The position numbers and the translations under genes are program-made. From Bradyrhizobium sp. 190 (GTDB lineage Bacteria; Pseudomonadota; Alphaproteobacteria; Rhizobiales; Xanthobacteraceae): 64,000 nucleotides of DNA. The stretch lies in the NCBI RefSeq assembly GCF_023073415.1, contig NZ_JADPJL010000029.1, positions 1 through 64,000 of the forward strand, written 5' to 3'. The first letter of the stretch is position 1. Every line of letters starts with the position of its first letter. The notes beneath the pieces are model-generated. The model did not search any database. It was not told the origin of the DNA and worked only from the letters and a program-made list of their open reading frames with translations. This document shows positions 41,530 to 50,086 of the stretch, piece by piece.

Positions 41530-41551
41530 TACTGTCTGAGGGACTAGTTTA

Positions 41552-42043
41552 ATGTTGAATAACAATAATGTGGTGCCGGGAACTCTAACCCGGTCGCGTA
41601 CGGCTCTCGCCTTGATCGCCGCAACTCTCCTGGTCGGCGGCAGCATCTCCGAGGCTTCCGCCAAATCCAGGCATCACCGCCACCATTCCCATCACGCGCA
41701 CGCCCACAAGGCCAAGAGCAATTGGATGGACGCCAATGCGTCGATCGGCTCGGGCTCCGGGCGCAGCTTCTCGGGAAAGGCTTCTTTTTACGGCAATGAA
41801 TCCGGCAGCAAGACTGCTTCCGGTCAGCGCTTCAACCAGAACGCCATGACCGCAGCCCACCGCTCGCTGCCGTTCGGCACCAAGCTCCGGGTGACCTATC
41901 GTGGCCAGAGCGTCGTTGTCACGATCAATGACCGTGGTCCCTTCATCAAGGGCCGCGTGCTCGACCTGTCCACGGGTGCCGCCCGCGCCGTCGGCCTGAC
42001 CGGCGCCGGCGTCGGCCACGTCACCGCCGAGGTCGTCTCTTAA
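41552..42043 (+). CDS. rlpA: RlpA-like double-psi beta-barrel protein (septal ring lytic transglycosylase type)
   Basis: 163 residues. Signal peptide (TALALIAATLLVGG, cut near ASA), then a His-rich stretch (RHHRHHSHHAHAHK, residues 40-53), then the RlpA domain (about 72-163) with GKASFYGNESGSKTASGQRF, TAAHRSLPFGTKLRVT, VTINDRGPFIKGRVLDLS. The Asp residues of NDRGPF and LDLS are the catalytic and structural ones in RlpA transglycosylases. No lipobox and no SPOR domain, so it is a short secreted form. It acts on peptidoglycan, probably on stem-free glycan strands. A CtrA box and structured leader lie upstream and a strong terminator follows. Confidence 0.88.
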   Translation: MLNNNNVVPGTLTRSRTALALIAATLLVGGSISEASAKSRHHRHHSHHAHAHKAKSNWMDANASIGSGSGRSFSGKASFYGNESGSKTASGQRFNQNAMTAAHRSLPFGTKLRVTYRGQSVVVTINDRGPFIKGRVLDLSTGAARAVGLTGAGVGHVTAEVVS

Positions 42044-42117
42044 GCGCGCGTCCTGCGCGCCGTTTTCCGGTCCATCAGATCGAGTAAGCGTTGCGTAACC
42101 GTCGCGGAACTTTCCGC

Positions 42118-42154
42118 AAAGGCCTGCCGTCGCAAATGACGGCAGGCCTTTTTT
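42118..42154 (+). terminator. Rho-independent terminator after the RlpA-like gene
   Basis: GGCCTGCCGTC (42121-42131), a 6-base loop, GACGGCAGGCC (42138-42148), perfect 11-bp stem, then TTTTTT; AAA on the left pairs with part of the T-run. Confidence 0.95.
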
Positions 42155-42285
42155 GTTAAAGGCATTCTTGTTGCCGCGCCGCTCTGGCCACCACGGTGTC
42201 AGGAGGGCCGTGCTAGGTTCTGCGGAAACACAGGCGCACGGCCTTCCGCAGCCAGTCGGCACAACCCACTGACGAGAACGCAAGC

Positions 42286-42909
42286 ATGAGCCAGGTCAAA
42301 ACCGTGGAGCAACTGAGAAACGTTCTCCCCGAACCGCGCGAGACCACCAAGGCCAAGGTACTTCCCTTCCTCGACGAACAGGCGATCGACTTCCTCCAGA
42401 CATGCCCGTTTGGGCTGATGGCCACGGCCGGTCGCGACGGGCCGATCGAGGTGTCTCCAAAGGGCGACGAACCCGGGTTCGTCCGTGTCGAAAACGAAAG
42501 AACGGTTCTGCTTCCCGAACGGGCAGGCAACAACCTCGCGTTCGGCCTGCAGAACATCCTCGATACCGGCCGGATCGGCATGATCTTCCTGCGCCCCCGG
42601 ACCGGCGAGACGCTGCGGCTCTCCGGCCGGGCAGAGATCTTTGACGATGCCGAACTGTTGGCCGCATTTGCGAAGTCAGGTCGACCGGCGCTGCTTGCGA
42701 TCCGGATCCACATCGAGCGGTGCTACTTCCATTGCGCGCGTTCGGTGCTCCGATCGCACCTCTGGGAACCGGAGCACTGGCCGGAAGCCAAGCGTATCTC
42801 GTTCGGAAAGATTTTTGCGGCCCGGACCGGTGGCGACGAGGATCAGGCGGCGAAAATCGACGCCTTTGTCGAGACGGGATACACGACCAATCTGTGGTCG
42901 AATGGCTGA
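42286..42909 (+). CDS. PNPOx-fold FMN-binding protein (MSMEG_1061-like)
   Basis: 207 residues with the pyridoxamine-phosphate-oxidase split-barrel fold: FLQTCPFGLMATAGRDGPIE, SPKGDEPGFV, LPERAGNNLAFGLQNILDTG, RIGMIFLRPRTGETLRLSGR. This pattern matches the subgroup of FMN- or F420-binding proteins of unknown substrate, longer than true PdxH. IHIERCYFHCARSVLRSHLW gives the Cys-containing C-terminal part typical of the subgroup. No operon partner; priA converges on it from the right. Confidence 0.85.
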   Translation: MSQVKTVEQLRNVLPEPRETTKAKVLPFLDEQAIDFLQTCPFGLMATAGRDGPIEVSPKGDEPGFVRVENERTVLLPERAGNNLAFGLQNILDTGRIGMIFLRPRTGETLRLSGRAEIFDDAELLAAFAKSGRPALLAIRIHIERCYFHCARSVLRSHLWEPEHWPEAKRISFGKIFAARTGGDEDQAAKIDAFVETGYTTNLWSNG

Positions 42910-42940
42910 CGAGCGCATTCCCGATTGAAGGGTACGGCCC

Positions 42941-45151
42941 TCACAAAAAGCTCTGCGGGTCGACGTCGACTTCGAGCTTGAGATTACCCTTGGTCTTCGG
43001 CCCGGCCGCAAGCCACTCGCGAAGATATTCCGACAGATCGACGTTGCGCAGCGACTTCACCAGCAAGCGAAACCGGTAGCGGCCCTTGATGACGGCAAGC
43101 GGCGCTTCGGCAGGCCCCAGCACCTGGATGCGTTCGTCGATCGGGGCTGTGGCGGCGAGCCTTCGTGCGAAACCTTCGGCGGTCGGCCGATCGCCTGCGG
43201 AAATGATCAGGCTGGCGAGCCGGCCGAACGGCGGATAGCCGGCGCGTTCGCGCGCCTCGATCTCGCTGGCATAGAACGCCTCGCGGTCGCTTGCGATCAG
43301 GGCCTTCATCACGGGATGTTCGGGCTGGTGGGTCTGCAGATAGCCGACGCCGCGGCCCTGCTCGCGCCCGGCGCGGCCGATCACCTGGTTGAGCAGTTGA
43401 AACGTCCGCTCGGCGGCGCGCGGATCGCCATTGCCGAGGCCCAAATCCGCATCGACCACGCCGACCAGATTGAGCCGCGGAAAATTATGTCCCTTCGCCA
43501 CCAGTTGCGTGCCGACGATGATGTCGACGCGGCCTTCCGCGATTTCGTTCAGCTCGCTGCGCATGGTCTCGATCGAGGTGATGAGATCGCTCGACAGCAC
43601 CATGGTGCGCGCATTCGGAAACAGCGAGGCCGCCTCTTCCTGCAGGCGCTCGACGCCGGGGCCGACCGCGACCAGCGATTCTTCGGCCTGGCAATGCGGG
43701 CAGATGTTCGGGCGCGGCATCGAGAAACCGCAATGATGACAGACCAGACGCTGGCGAAAACGATGATCCACCAGCCAGGCGTCGCAGATGGTGCACGCAA
43801 AGCGGTGACCGCAGGCCCGGCACAAAGTCAGTGGCGCGTAGCCGCGGCGGTTGAGGAACAACAGTGCCTGTTCACGTTTCTCGATCGCGAACTGAATCTG
43901 TGCGGCGAGCGGCGGCGAGATGAAGCGGCCGCGCGGCGGCGGGGCGCGGCGCAGATCGATCGCCTCGATATGTGGCATGTGCTGGCCGCCGAAGCGCGAC
44001 GGCAGCGCGACGCGCTGATAGCGGCCCTTGCGCGCGTTGACTTCGGTTTCGACCGACGGTGTCGCGGACGCCAGCACGATCGGAATTTTGGCGGTATGCG
44101 CGCGCACGACAGCCATGTCGCGGGCGTGGTAATGCGCGCCGTCGTCCTGCTTGTAGGCTTGGTCGTGCTCTTCATCGACGATAATCAGCCCAAGGTCGGC
44201 ATAGGGCAGAAACAGCGCCGAGCGCGCACCGACCACGACCGGCGCTTCGCCCGCCGATATCCCCGCCCAATTGCGCTGCCGCGTGCGCGGCGTCAATTCG
44301 GAATGCCATTCGAGCGGACGCACCCCGAAGCGCTGAGCGAAGCGATCAAGGAATTGCCCTGTCAGCGCGATCTCCGGCATCAGGATCAGCGTCTGCTTGC
44401 CGCGGCGGATGATTTCCGCGATCGCCTCGAAATAGACTTCGGTCTTGCCTGAACCGGTGACGCCGTCGAGCAGCGCGACATGGAAAGAGCCATTGGCCGC
44501 GAGTGCGCGCATCGCATCGACCGCCGTGCGCTGCTGGGGAGAAAATTCCGGCTGCGCGAAGGCTGGATCGGGCGCGGGCGGTGCCAGCGGCGGCGGCATC
44601 GCCTCGACGGCGAGCGTCCCCTCGTCGACCAGCCCGTCGACCACGCCGCCGCTGACGCCGGCCTCCCGCGCCGCTTCGGACTTGCCATGCAGCAGGCCGT
44701 CCGACAGCACCTCGATCAGCCGACGCCGCGCCGGCGTCAAACGCCGTGGCGGCTCGCCCACCAGACGCACGCCGAGGCGCATCCGCTCGGGCCCGAGATT
44801 TTCGCCCATCCGCAGGGACATGCGAAGCACCATGCCGCGCGCCGACAGGGTGTAGTTGGCGACCCAATCGACAAGGCTGCGCAATTCCTCCTTCAGCGGC
44901 GGCACATCGAGCTTTTCGCCGACATCCTTCAGGCGATTATGCAGGCGCGGATCGGGATTGGCGTTCTCCGCCCACACCACCGCCACCACCTCGCGCGGCC
45001 CCAGCGGCACGCAAACGACGTCGCCCGGCTTCAGCTCCATGCCGCGCGGCACCCGGTAGGAATAGTTCTGGTTGAGCGCGACCGGCACCAGCACATCGAC
45101 GACGCGGGTCGATGATGCGGATGAGGTGGTTTCGCGAGTGGCGTGGTCCAT
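42941..45151 (-). CDS. priA: Primosomal protein N' (replication restart helicase PriA)
   Basis: 736 residues. N-terminal DNA-binding domain (VDVLVPVALNQNYSYRVPRG), helicase motif I GVTGSGKTEVYFEAI, motif II IIVDEEHDQAYKQ, motif III ASATPSVE, zinc-binding insert with eight Cys (CRACGHRFACTICDAWL, CHHCGFSMPRPNICPHC) and motifs V-VI (VGTQLVAKGHNFP, QVIGRAGREQGRG). PriA recognises stalled forks and reloads the replisome. Divergent from xerC with a gap of about 140 bp. Confidence 0.98.
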   Translation of the reverse strand: MDHATRETTSSASSTRVVDVLVPVALNQNYSYRVPRGMELKPGDVVCVPLGPREVVAVVWAENANPDPRLHNRLKDVGEKLDVPPLKEELRSLVDWVANYTLSARGMVLRMSLRMGENLGPERMRLGVRLVGEPPRRLTPARRRLIEVLSDGLLHGKSEAAREAGVSGGVVDGLVDEGTLAVEAMPPPLAPPAPDPAFAQPEFSPQQRTAVDAMRALAANGSFHVALLDGVTGSGKTEVYFEAIAEIIRRGKQTLILMPEIALTGQFLDRFAQRFGVRPLEWHSELTPRTRQRNWAGISAGEAPVVVGARSALFLPYADLGLIIVDEEHDQAYKQDDGAHYHARDMAVVRAHTAKIPIVLASATPSVETEVNARKGRYQRVALPSRFGGQHMPHIEAIDLRRAPPPRGRFISPPLAAQIQFAIEKREQALLFLNRRGYAPLTLCRACGHRFACTICDAWLVDHRFRQRLVCHHCGFSMPRPNICPHCQAEESLVAVGPGVERLQEEAASLFPNARTMVLSSDLITSIETMRSELNEIAEGRVDIIVGTQLVAKGHNFPRLNLVGVVDADLGLGNGDPRAAERTFQLLNQVIGRAGREQGRGVGYLQTHQPEHPVMKALIASDREAFYASEIEARERAGYPPFGRLASLIISAGDRPTAEGFARRLAATAPIDERIQVLGPAEAPLAVIKGRYRFRLLVKSLRNVDLSEYLREWLAAGPKTKGNLKLEVDVDPQSFL

Positions 45152-45260
45152 CAGGGAATCGGGCTTGAGGTGTTCAGGGCAAGGCTAGCGCCGTGCCGCC
45201 AAGTTAGCGAACGGTAAACGAAAGAGGTGCGATATAATGCGTTGAATCACTGTCTCCAAG

Positions 45261-45283
45261 AGAAGCTTCAAAAGAAGCTTCAA
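45261..45283. repeat. 12-bp tandem duplication upstream of xerC
   Basis: AGAAGCTTCAA occurs twice in a row with a period of 12 bp (45261-45271, 45273-45283), ending 10 bp before the xerC ATG. It covers the region of the ribosome site. Confidence 0.6.
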
Positions 45284-45293
45284 GGCAAGGCTG

Positions 45294-46265
45294 ATGGCCA
45301 AGGAAGTTCCGGCACCTCAACCGATCGAGCTAGACTGCGCCGACGAGGGCTTCGCGCAGGAGATGGCGCGATGGCTGACGCATCTGCGCGCCGAGCGGCG
45401 GCTGTCGCCAAAGACGCTCGAAGCCTATGCCCGCGACCTCCGTCAATGCCTCATTTTCCTCAGCGAGCATTGGGGGACCCGGGTCACACTGAAACAGTTT
45501 GCGGCGCTGGAAGCCACCGACATCAGGGCCTTCATGGCGATGCGCCGCGCCGACGATATTGCCGGGCGTTCGCTGATGCGGGCGCTGGCGGGCTTGCGTT
45601 CGTTCGGGCGCTATCTCGAACGCGAAGGCAAGGGCAAGGTCGGGGCGCTGTCCGCCATCCGCGCGCCCAAGGTTGCAAAGAGCCTGCCGAAGCCGATCCA
45701 GATGGATGCCGCCAAGCGTTTTGCGGATGCCGACGAGCGCGCCGGGGAGGAACGCGATCCCTGGATCTGGGCGCGCGACGCCGCGGTCATGGCGCTGCTC
45801 TACGGTTCGGGCCTGCGCATCTCCGAGGCGCTGGGACTGAAACGGCGCGATGTGCCCAAGCCGGGCGAAGGCGATGTTCTTATCGTGACAGGCAAGGGCA
45901 ACAAGACCCGGATGGTGCCGGTGCTGCAGAACGTGCTGGCGCTGATCGCCGATTACGTTGCGATGTGCCCGCATTCGCTGCCCCCGGCCGGACCAATTTT
46001 TGTCGGCGCGCGCGGCGGGCCGCTTTCGCCGCGGATCATCCAGCTCACCATGGAGCGACTGCGCGGCGCGCTCGGCCTACCCGACAGCGCCACGCCACAT
46101 GCGCTGCGGCATTCCTTCGCGACCCATCTGCTGAGCCGCGGTGGCGATTTGCGCGCGATCCAGGAACTGCTCGGCCACGCCTCGCTCTCCACCACGCAGA
46201 TCTATACCGGCATCGACAGCGAGCGGCTGCTGGAAGTGTACAAGAGCGCCCACCCGCGCGGATGA
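45294..46265 (+). CDS. xerC: Tyrosine recombinase XerC
   Basis: 323 residues. N-terminal SAM-like core-binding domain (FAQEMARWLTHLRAERRLSP) and C-terminal catalytic domain with R (YGSGLRISEALGL), K (GKGNKTRMVPV), HALRHSFATHLLSRGGDLRA and LLGHASLSTTQIYTG with the nucleophile Tyr. This is the XerC/D pattern rather than that of a phage integrase. With XerD it resolves chromosome dimers at dif. No dif site was recognised in the window. Divergent from priA, an arrangement common in this group. Confidence 0.95.
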   Translation: MAKEVPAPQPIELDCADEGFAQEMARWLTHLRAERRLSPKTLEAYARDLRQCLIFLSEHWGTRVTLKQFAALEATDIRAFMAMRRADDIAGRSLMRALAGLRSFGRYLEREGKGKVGALSAIRAPKVAKSLPKPIQMDAAKRFADADERAGEERDPWIWARDAAVMALLYGSGLRISEALGLKRRDVPKPGEGDVLIVTGKGNKTRMVPVLQNVLALIADYVAMCPHSLPPAGPIFVGARGGPLSPRIIQLTMERLRGALGLPDSATPHALRHSFATHLLSRGGDLRAIQELLGHASLSTTQIYTGIDSERLLEVYKSAHPRG

Positions 46266-46381
46266 GCGCGCGTACGCCCAGCCGACACACTCCCGTCACA
46301 TCGATGGCCTCTTAAGCTGCCTCTTGCGCTCGCATTGCGGTTCCGGCAATCGTGCGCGCGTCAATCGCAGGAGGGGAATCA

Positions 46382-46972
46382 ATGGGCGCACATGAAAGCA
46401 TGGAGCACGCGGAGCATGCCGAGCACGCTTCGGGCTCGAACAAGAAGATCGCGTTGCTGATCGCGGTGATCGCCTTGTTTCTGGCGTTGTCGGAAACGCT
46501 GGGCAAGGGTGCGCAAACCGAAGCCATCAGCAAGAATGTCGAGGCCTCGAACCTGTGGGCGTTCTTCCAGGCCAAGAGCATTCGCCGCACCACGGTTCAG
46601 GCCACCGCGGAGCACGCCAAGCTCAGCCTGGGGACCATCGGCGACGATGCTGCGAAAGCGGCCTTGCAAAAGCAGATCGACGACTGGAACAAGACTGCGG
46701 CGCGTTACCGTTCGGAGCCGGAAACTGGAGAGGGTTCGGAAGAACTCGCCAAGCGCGCCAAGCACGCCGAAAAACAGCGCGACGACGCCACCGCAAAATA
46801 CCACCACTACGAGATCGCCTCGGCCGCCTTCCAGATCGGCATCGTGCTGGCCTCGGCCACCATCATCACCGGCATGATCGCTCTGGCCTGGGTGTCAGGC
46901 ATATTGGCGATCGCGGGCATCGGCATCACCGCGCTGGGTCTCTACGCGCCGCATCTGCTGCATCTGCACTGA
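46382..46972 (+). CDS. DUF4337 membrane protein
   Basis: 196 residues from the ATG at 46382, with AGGAGGGG before it. A His/Glu/Ala-rich start (HESMEHAEHAEHASG) is followed by a membrane helix (KIALLIAVIALFLALSE), a soluble helical section with a likely coiled coil (SEELAKRAKHAEKQRDDATA) and two membrane helices at the end (QIGIVLASATIITGMIALAW, then SGILAIAGIGITALGLYA). This is the layout of DUF4337 proteins, whose function is unknown. Single gene after xerC; a repeat cluster follows. Confidence 0.82.
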   Translation: MGAHESMEHAEHAEHASGSNKKIALLIAVIALFLALSETLGKGAQTEAISKNVEASNLWAFFQAKSIRRTTVQATAEHAKLSLGTIGDDAAKAALQKQIDDWNKTAARYRSEPETGEGSEELAKRAKHAEKQRDDATAKYHHYEIASAAFQIGIVLASATIITGMIALAWVSGILAIAGIGITALGLYAPHLLHLH

Positions 46973-47016
46973 GCGCCTTCGTTCGTCATCGGCGCGCAGC
47001 TGCGAACGCCGTGATC

Positions 47017-47159
47017 CGTAGGGTGGGCAAAGCGCAGCGTGCCCACCATCTCACAGCGATTTCGGTGATCGATGGTGGGCACGTCGCTTCGCTCCTTTGC
47101 CCACCCTACGACTGGGTCGCCCGCCCCAGTGCGCAAGCGCGCGCAAGGCGGGTGGCGAC
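47017..47159. repeat. Two adjacent inverted repeats (GTAGGGTGGGC and CCCGCCCCAGTGCGC families)
   Basis: First element 47017-47110: left arm CGTAGGGTGGGCAAAGCGCA, right arm its near-complement ending TTTGCCCACCCTACG. Second element 47116-47159: GTCGCCCGCC ... GGCGGGTGGCGAC around CAGTGCGCAAGCGCGCGC. The second is the same family as 51374-51511. Both are dispersed Bradyrhizobium-type repeats sitting between convergent genes. Confidence 0.85.
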
Positions 47160-47168
47160 AGCGAGAAA

Positions 47169-47696
47169 CTACCGAGCTTCGTGCACGCTCTTGCGGAAAC
47201 GTGCGATCAGCCGCAGCGTGCGCGATGACCAGCCGTCGCCGTCGCCACGCAGCATTTCACGAATGCGCTGCTTGATCGGCTGGACCAGGGCCGCCGCCTT
47301 GGCGCGCATCGCCATGATAAATTCATAGACCGTCTTGAACCAAGCCATCTGCAGGAGCTTGGCGCGCGTCACGTCGAAGATGAACGCGGTGACGCCGACG
47401 CCGACGAGTTTTCCGAACACGATGACGACGACGGCACTCAGCCAATATTCATTCGCCAGCAGCCAGAGGCCGACCAGCTTGAGCGGAAACAGCGGGATCA
47501 CCGGCACCGCGAACACGATCAGCGTCATCGCCGGCGACAGCGTATCGACACGATCGGACAGCCATTGCTTGAAGGCGCGCAGCGGGATCCGTGCGACGAC
47601 GCGCTCGACGATCGGCTCGAGATGATCCCACAGCCAGGCTTCAATCAGGAAGATGACCGCAAGCAGGACCCAGAACGGCTGTAACAGGCGGCGCAT
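47169..47696 (-). CDS. Membrane protein of unknown function
   Basis: 175 residues from the ATG at 47696 (a GTG one codon upstream is also possible). Hydrophobic helices at about residues 5-20 (FWVLLAVIFLIEAWLWDHL), 55-80 (MTLIVFAVPVIPLFPLKLVG) and 85-108 (WLSAVVVIVFGKLVGVGVTA), then a basic amphipathic C-terminus (AKAAALVQPIKQRIREML). I recall related hypothetical proteins in Bradyrhizobium but no function. On the same strand as lpd but 120 bp downstream of it. Confidence 0.75.
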   Translation of the reverse strand: MRRLLQPFWVLLAVIFLIEAWLWDHLEPIVERVVARIPLRAFKQWLSDRVDTLSPAMTLIVFAVPVIPLFPLKLVGLWLLANEYWLSAVVVIVFGKLVGVGVTAFIFDVTRAKLLQMAWFKTVYEFIMAMRAKAAALVQPIKQRIREMLRGDGDGWSSRTLRLIARFRKSVHEAR

Positions 47697-47819
47697 CACC
47701 GATGTGGCCTCTAGAGCGGAATGACGTCCACTGATTGGTCGCTCCGATCTATTTCTTTGTTCAAAGCATGATTTTCGAGAAGGCGGGTCACGCTTTACCC
47801 GGGATGTACCGGATATGGA

Positions 47820-49223
47820 TCACATGTGGATGGCACGTTTGCCCACCGCAAGCGCGGCCTCCTTGATGGCTTCCGAGCGTGTCGGATGGGCATGGCACGT
47901 GCGCGCCAGATCTTCGGCAGAACCGCCAAACTCCATCAGAACGCAGGCTTCATGGATCATTTCGCCGGCTTCGCGGCCGACAACGTGCACACCGAGCACG
48001 CGATCGGTCTTCGCATCTGCGAGAATCTTCACGAAGCCGTCAGTGGTCTGGTTGACCTTGGAGCGGCCGTTGGCGGTGAACGGAAATTTGCCTGACGTGT
48101 ATGCCACGCCCGCCTGCTTCAGCTCCTCCTCGGTCTTGCCGACCGACGCCACTTCCGGCGTGGTATACACCACGCCGGGGATAACATCGTAGTTCACGTG
48201 GCCCGCCTGGCCTGCAATGATCTCGGCGCAGGCAACGCCCTCGTCCTCCGCCTTGTGTGCGAGCATCGGGCCGGCGACCACATCGCCGATCGCATAGACG
48301 CCCTTCACGCTGGTCGCGAAATGCGTGTCGATCTGCACCCGCCCGCGGTTATCGAGCGCGATGCCGGCTTCCTTGAGGCCGAGCCCTTCGGTGTACGGCA
48401 CGCGACCGATACAGACCAGCACCACGTCGGTTTCGAGCGTCTCTGCCGGCCCGCCGGCTGCTGGTTCGACACTGGCCTTCAACGTCTTGCCCGATGTATC
48501 GACGCCGGTCACCTTGGCACCGAGCTTGAATACAAAGCCCTGCTTTTCGAGCATGCGCTGGAATTGCTTTGCCACTTCGCCATCCATGCCGGGCAGGATG
48601 CGATCGAGGAATTCGACGACCATGACCTCAGCGCCGAGCCGTTTCCAGACCGAGCCGAGCTCGAGCCCGATCACGCCCGCGCCGATGATCAGAAGCTTCT
48701 CCGGCACTTTCTCCAGCGACAGCGCGCCGGTCGACGACACGACGCGCTTTTCGTCGATCTCGATGCCCTTCAGCCGTGCGATGTCGGAGCCGGTGGCGAT
48801 GACGATGTTCTTGGTCTCGACCGTTTGCGCCTTGCCGTCACCGCCCGTAACCTCGACCTTGCCGGCGCCGAGGACCTTGCCCTTGCCATTGATGACGTCG
48901 ATCTTGTTCTTCTTCATCAGGAACTCGACGCCCTTGACGTTGCCGTCGATGCCCTGCTGCTTGAAATTCATCATCGATGGCAGATCGAGTTTCGGCGAGG
49001 AAACGCTGACGCCCATTTTCGCAAAGGAGTGCGCGGCCTCCTCGAACATTTCGGAGGCATGCAGCAGCGCCTTCGACGGCATGCAGCCGACATTGAGGCA
49101 GGTGCCGCCCAGCGTCGCGTTCTTCTCGATCACGGCGACCTTCATGCCGAGTTGCGCCGCGCGCACCGCGCAGACATATCCGCCCGGGCCGGTGCCGATG
49201 ACGACGAGATCGTAGGAAGCCAT
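47820..49223 (-). CDS. lpd: Dihydrolipoyl dehydrogenase (E3)
   Basis: 467 residues. FAD-binding GTGPGGYVCAVRAAQLG, redox-active Cys pair in GGTCLNVGCMPSKAL, NAD-binding GAGVIGLELGSVW, and the C-terminal dimer interface ending with the His-Glu pair (HPTRSEAIKE). It reoxidises the lipoyl group of E2. Its position after sucA-sucB and an SDR gene makes it the likely E3 of the 2-oxoglutarate dehydrogenase complex, though E3 is often shared with other complexes. Confidence 0.97.
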   Translation of the reverse strand: MASYDLVVIGTGPGGYVCAVRAAQLGMKVAVIEKNATLGGTCLNVGCMPSKALLHASEMFEEAAHSFAKMGVSVSSPKLDLPSMMNFKQQGIDGNVKGVEFLMKKNKIDVINGKGKVLGAGKVEVTGGDGKAQTVETKNIVIATGSDIARLKGIEIDEKRVVSSTGALSLEKVPEKLLIIGAGVIGLELGSVWKRLGAEVMVVEFLDRILPGMDGEVAKQFQRMLEKQGFVFKLGAKVTGVDTSGKTLKASVEPAAGGPAETLETDVVLVCIGRVPYTEGLGLKEAGIALDNRGRVQIDTHFATSVKGVYAIGDVVAGPMLAHKAEDEGVACAEIIAGQAGHVNYDVIPGVVYTTPEVASVGKTEEELKQAGVAYTSGKFPFTANGRSKVNQTTDGFVKILADAKTDRVLGVHVVGREAGEMIHEACVLMEFGGSAEDLARTCHAHPTRSEAIKEAALAVGKRAIHM

Positions 49224-49257
49224 GATGAAGTCCTGTAGCTGAGAAACGTGTCAGGTA

Positions 49258-50004
49258 TTACCGCCCACCCGAGACATCAAGGATGGCGCTGGTGACGTAG
49301 GAAGCCTCGTCCGACATCAGCCAGACGATGGCGTTGGCGATTTCATCCGCGGTACCGACACGCTGCATCGGGACGACGTGCGCCAGCCGGTGCGCGCGAT
49401 CGGGCTCGCCGCCGCTGGCGTGAATATCGGTGTCAATCAACCCGGGGCGGATCGCGGCAACGCGGATGCCTTCGCCCGCGACTTCGTAGCCGAGGCCGAC
49501 GGTGAAGGAATCCACCGCGCCCTTTGAGGCCGCATAATCGACATACGTGTTGGGGGCGCCGAGTCTCGCTGCGACCGAGGAAAGATTGACGATGACGCCG
49601 CCCTCACCGCCCTTGCGGGTCGACATCCGCTTCACGGCCTCGCGCGCACACAGGATGCTGCCGGTAACGTTGACCGCCATCATGCGCTGGATGCGCTCCG
49701 CCGACATATCCTCGACCCGCGCCGACGGACCGACGATGCCGGCATTGTTGACGAGTGCGCCGAGCGTTCCGAATTCGTCGGCGGCCTTGAACAGCGCGAG
49801 AATGTCGGCCTCGCTGCCGACATCGCATTTCACGGCAACAGCCTTGCCGTTCTTGCGCTCGATCTGCGCGACGACTTCCTTTGCCGCCGCTTCATTGCTG
49901 GCGTAGCCGACCACGACCCGAAAGCCGCGCGCGGCGGCGGCGAGCGCGGTGGCGCGGCCGATGCCGCGGCTGCCGCCGGTGATCACAACAACCTTGTCCG
50001 TCAT
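49258..50004 (-). CDS. Short-chain dehydrogenase/reductase
   Basis: 248 residues from the ATG at 50004 (GGGGGTT upstream). Cofactor motif VITGGSRGIGRA, NNAG (LVNNAGIVGP), catalytic Ser in VNLSSVAARLG, YVDYAASKG with the catalytic Tyr and Lys, and PGLIDTDIHASGGEPDRAHR. The residues after the second strand (VGYASNEAAAKEV) leave NAD or NADP preference open. It lies between sucB and lpd on the same strand, with short gaps, so it is probably transcribed with the complex. Why an SDR is kept in this operon is not known. Confidence 0.93.
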   Translation of the reverse strand: MTDKVVVITGGSRGIGRATALAAAARGFRVVVGYASNEAAAKEVVAQIERKNGKAVAVKCDVGSEADILALFKAADEFGTLGALVNNAGIVGPSARVEDMSAERIQRMMAVNVTGSILCAREAVKRMSTRKGGEGGVIVNLSSVAARLGAPNTYVDYAASKGAVDSFTVGLGYEVAGEGIRVAAIRPGLIDTDIHASGGEPDRAHRLAHVVPMQRVGTADEIANAIVWLMSDEASYVTSAILDVSGGR

Positions 50005-50086
50005 ATCAACCCCCACAAGTCAGCGCGCATCGATCCATGGCTCGCAGCGCCGGCCTTTCGCACCGGCACGCGCAAAGCCAGTGGCG

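Larger units (their letters stand above)
40896..41551. other. Divergent region between atpH and the RlpA-like gene
   Basis: About 655 bp. Near atpH: a perfect 7-bp hairpin CCGGCAC/GTGCCGG (41005-41023). Near 41280-41400 the base composition changes to A/T-rich, with several CAGTAA motifs and a perfect CtrA box (41355-41369). Then come two hairpins in the putative leader of the RlpA-like gene: AGCCGG/CCGGCT (41425-41443) and TTGCCAC/GTGGCAA (41512-41529). No gene is supported. Confidence 0.6.
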
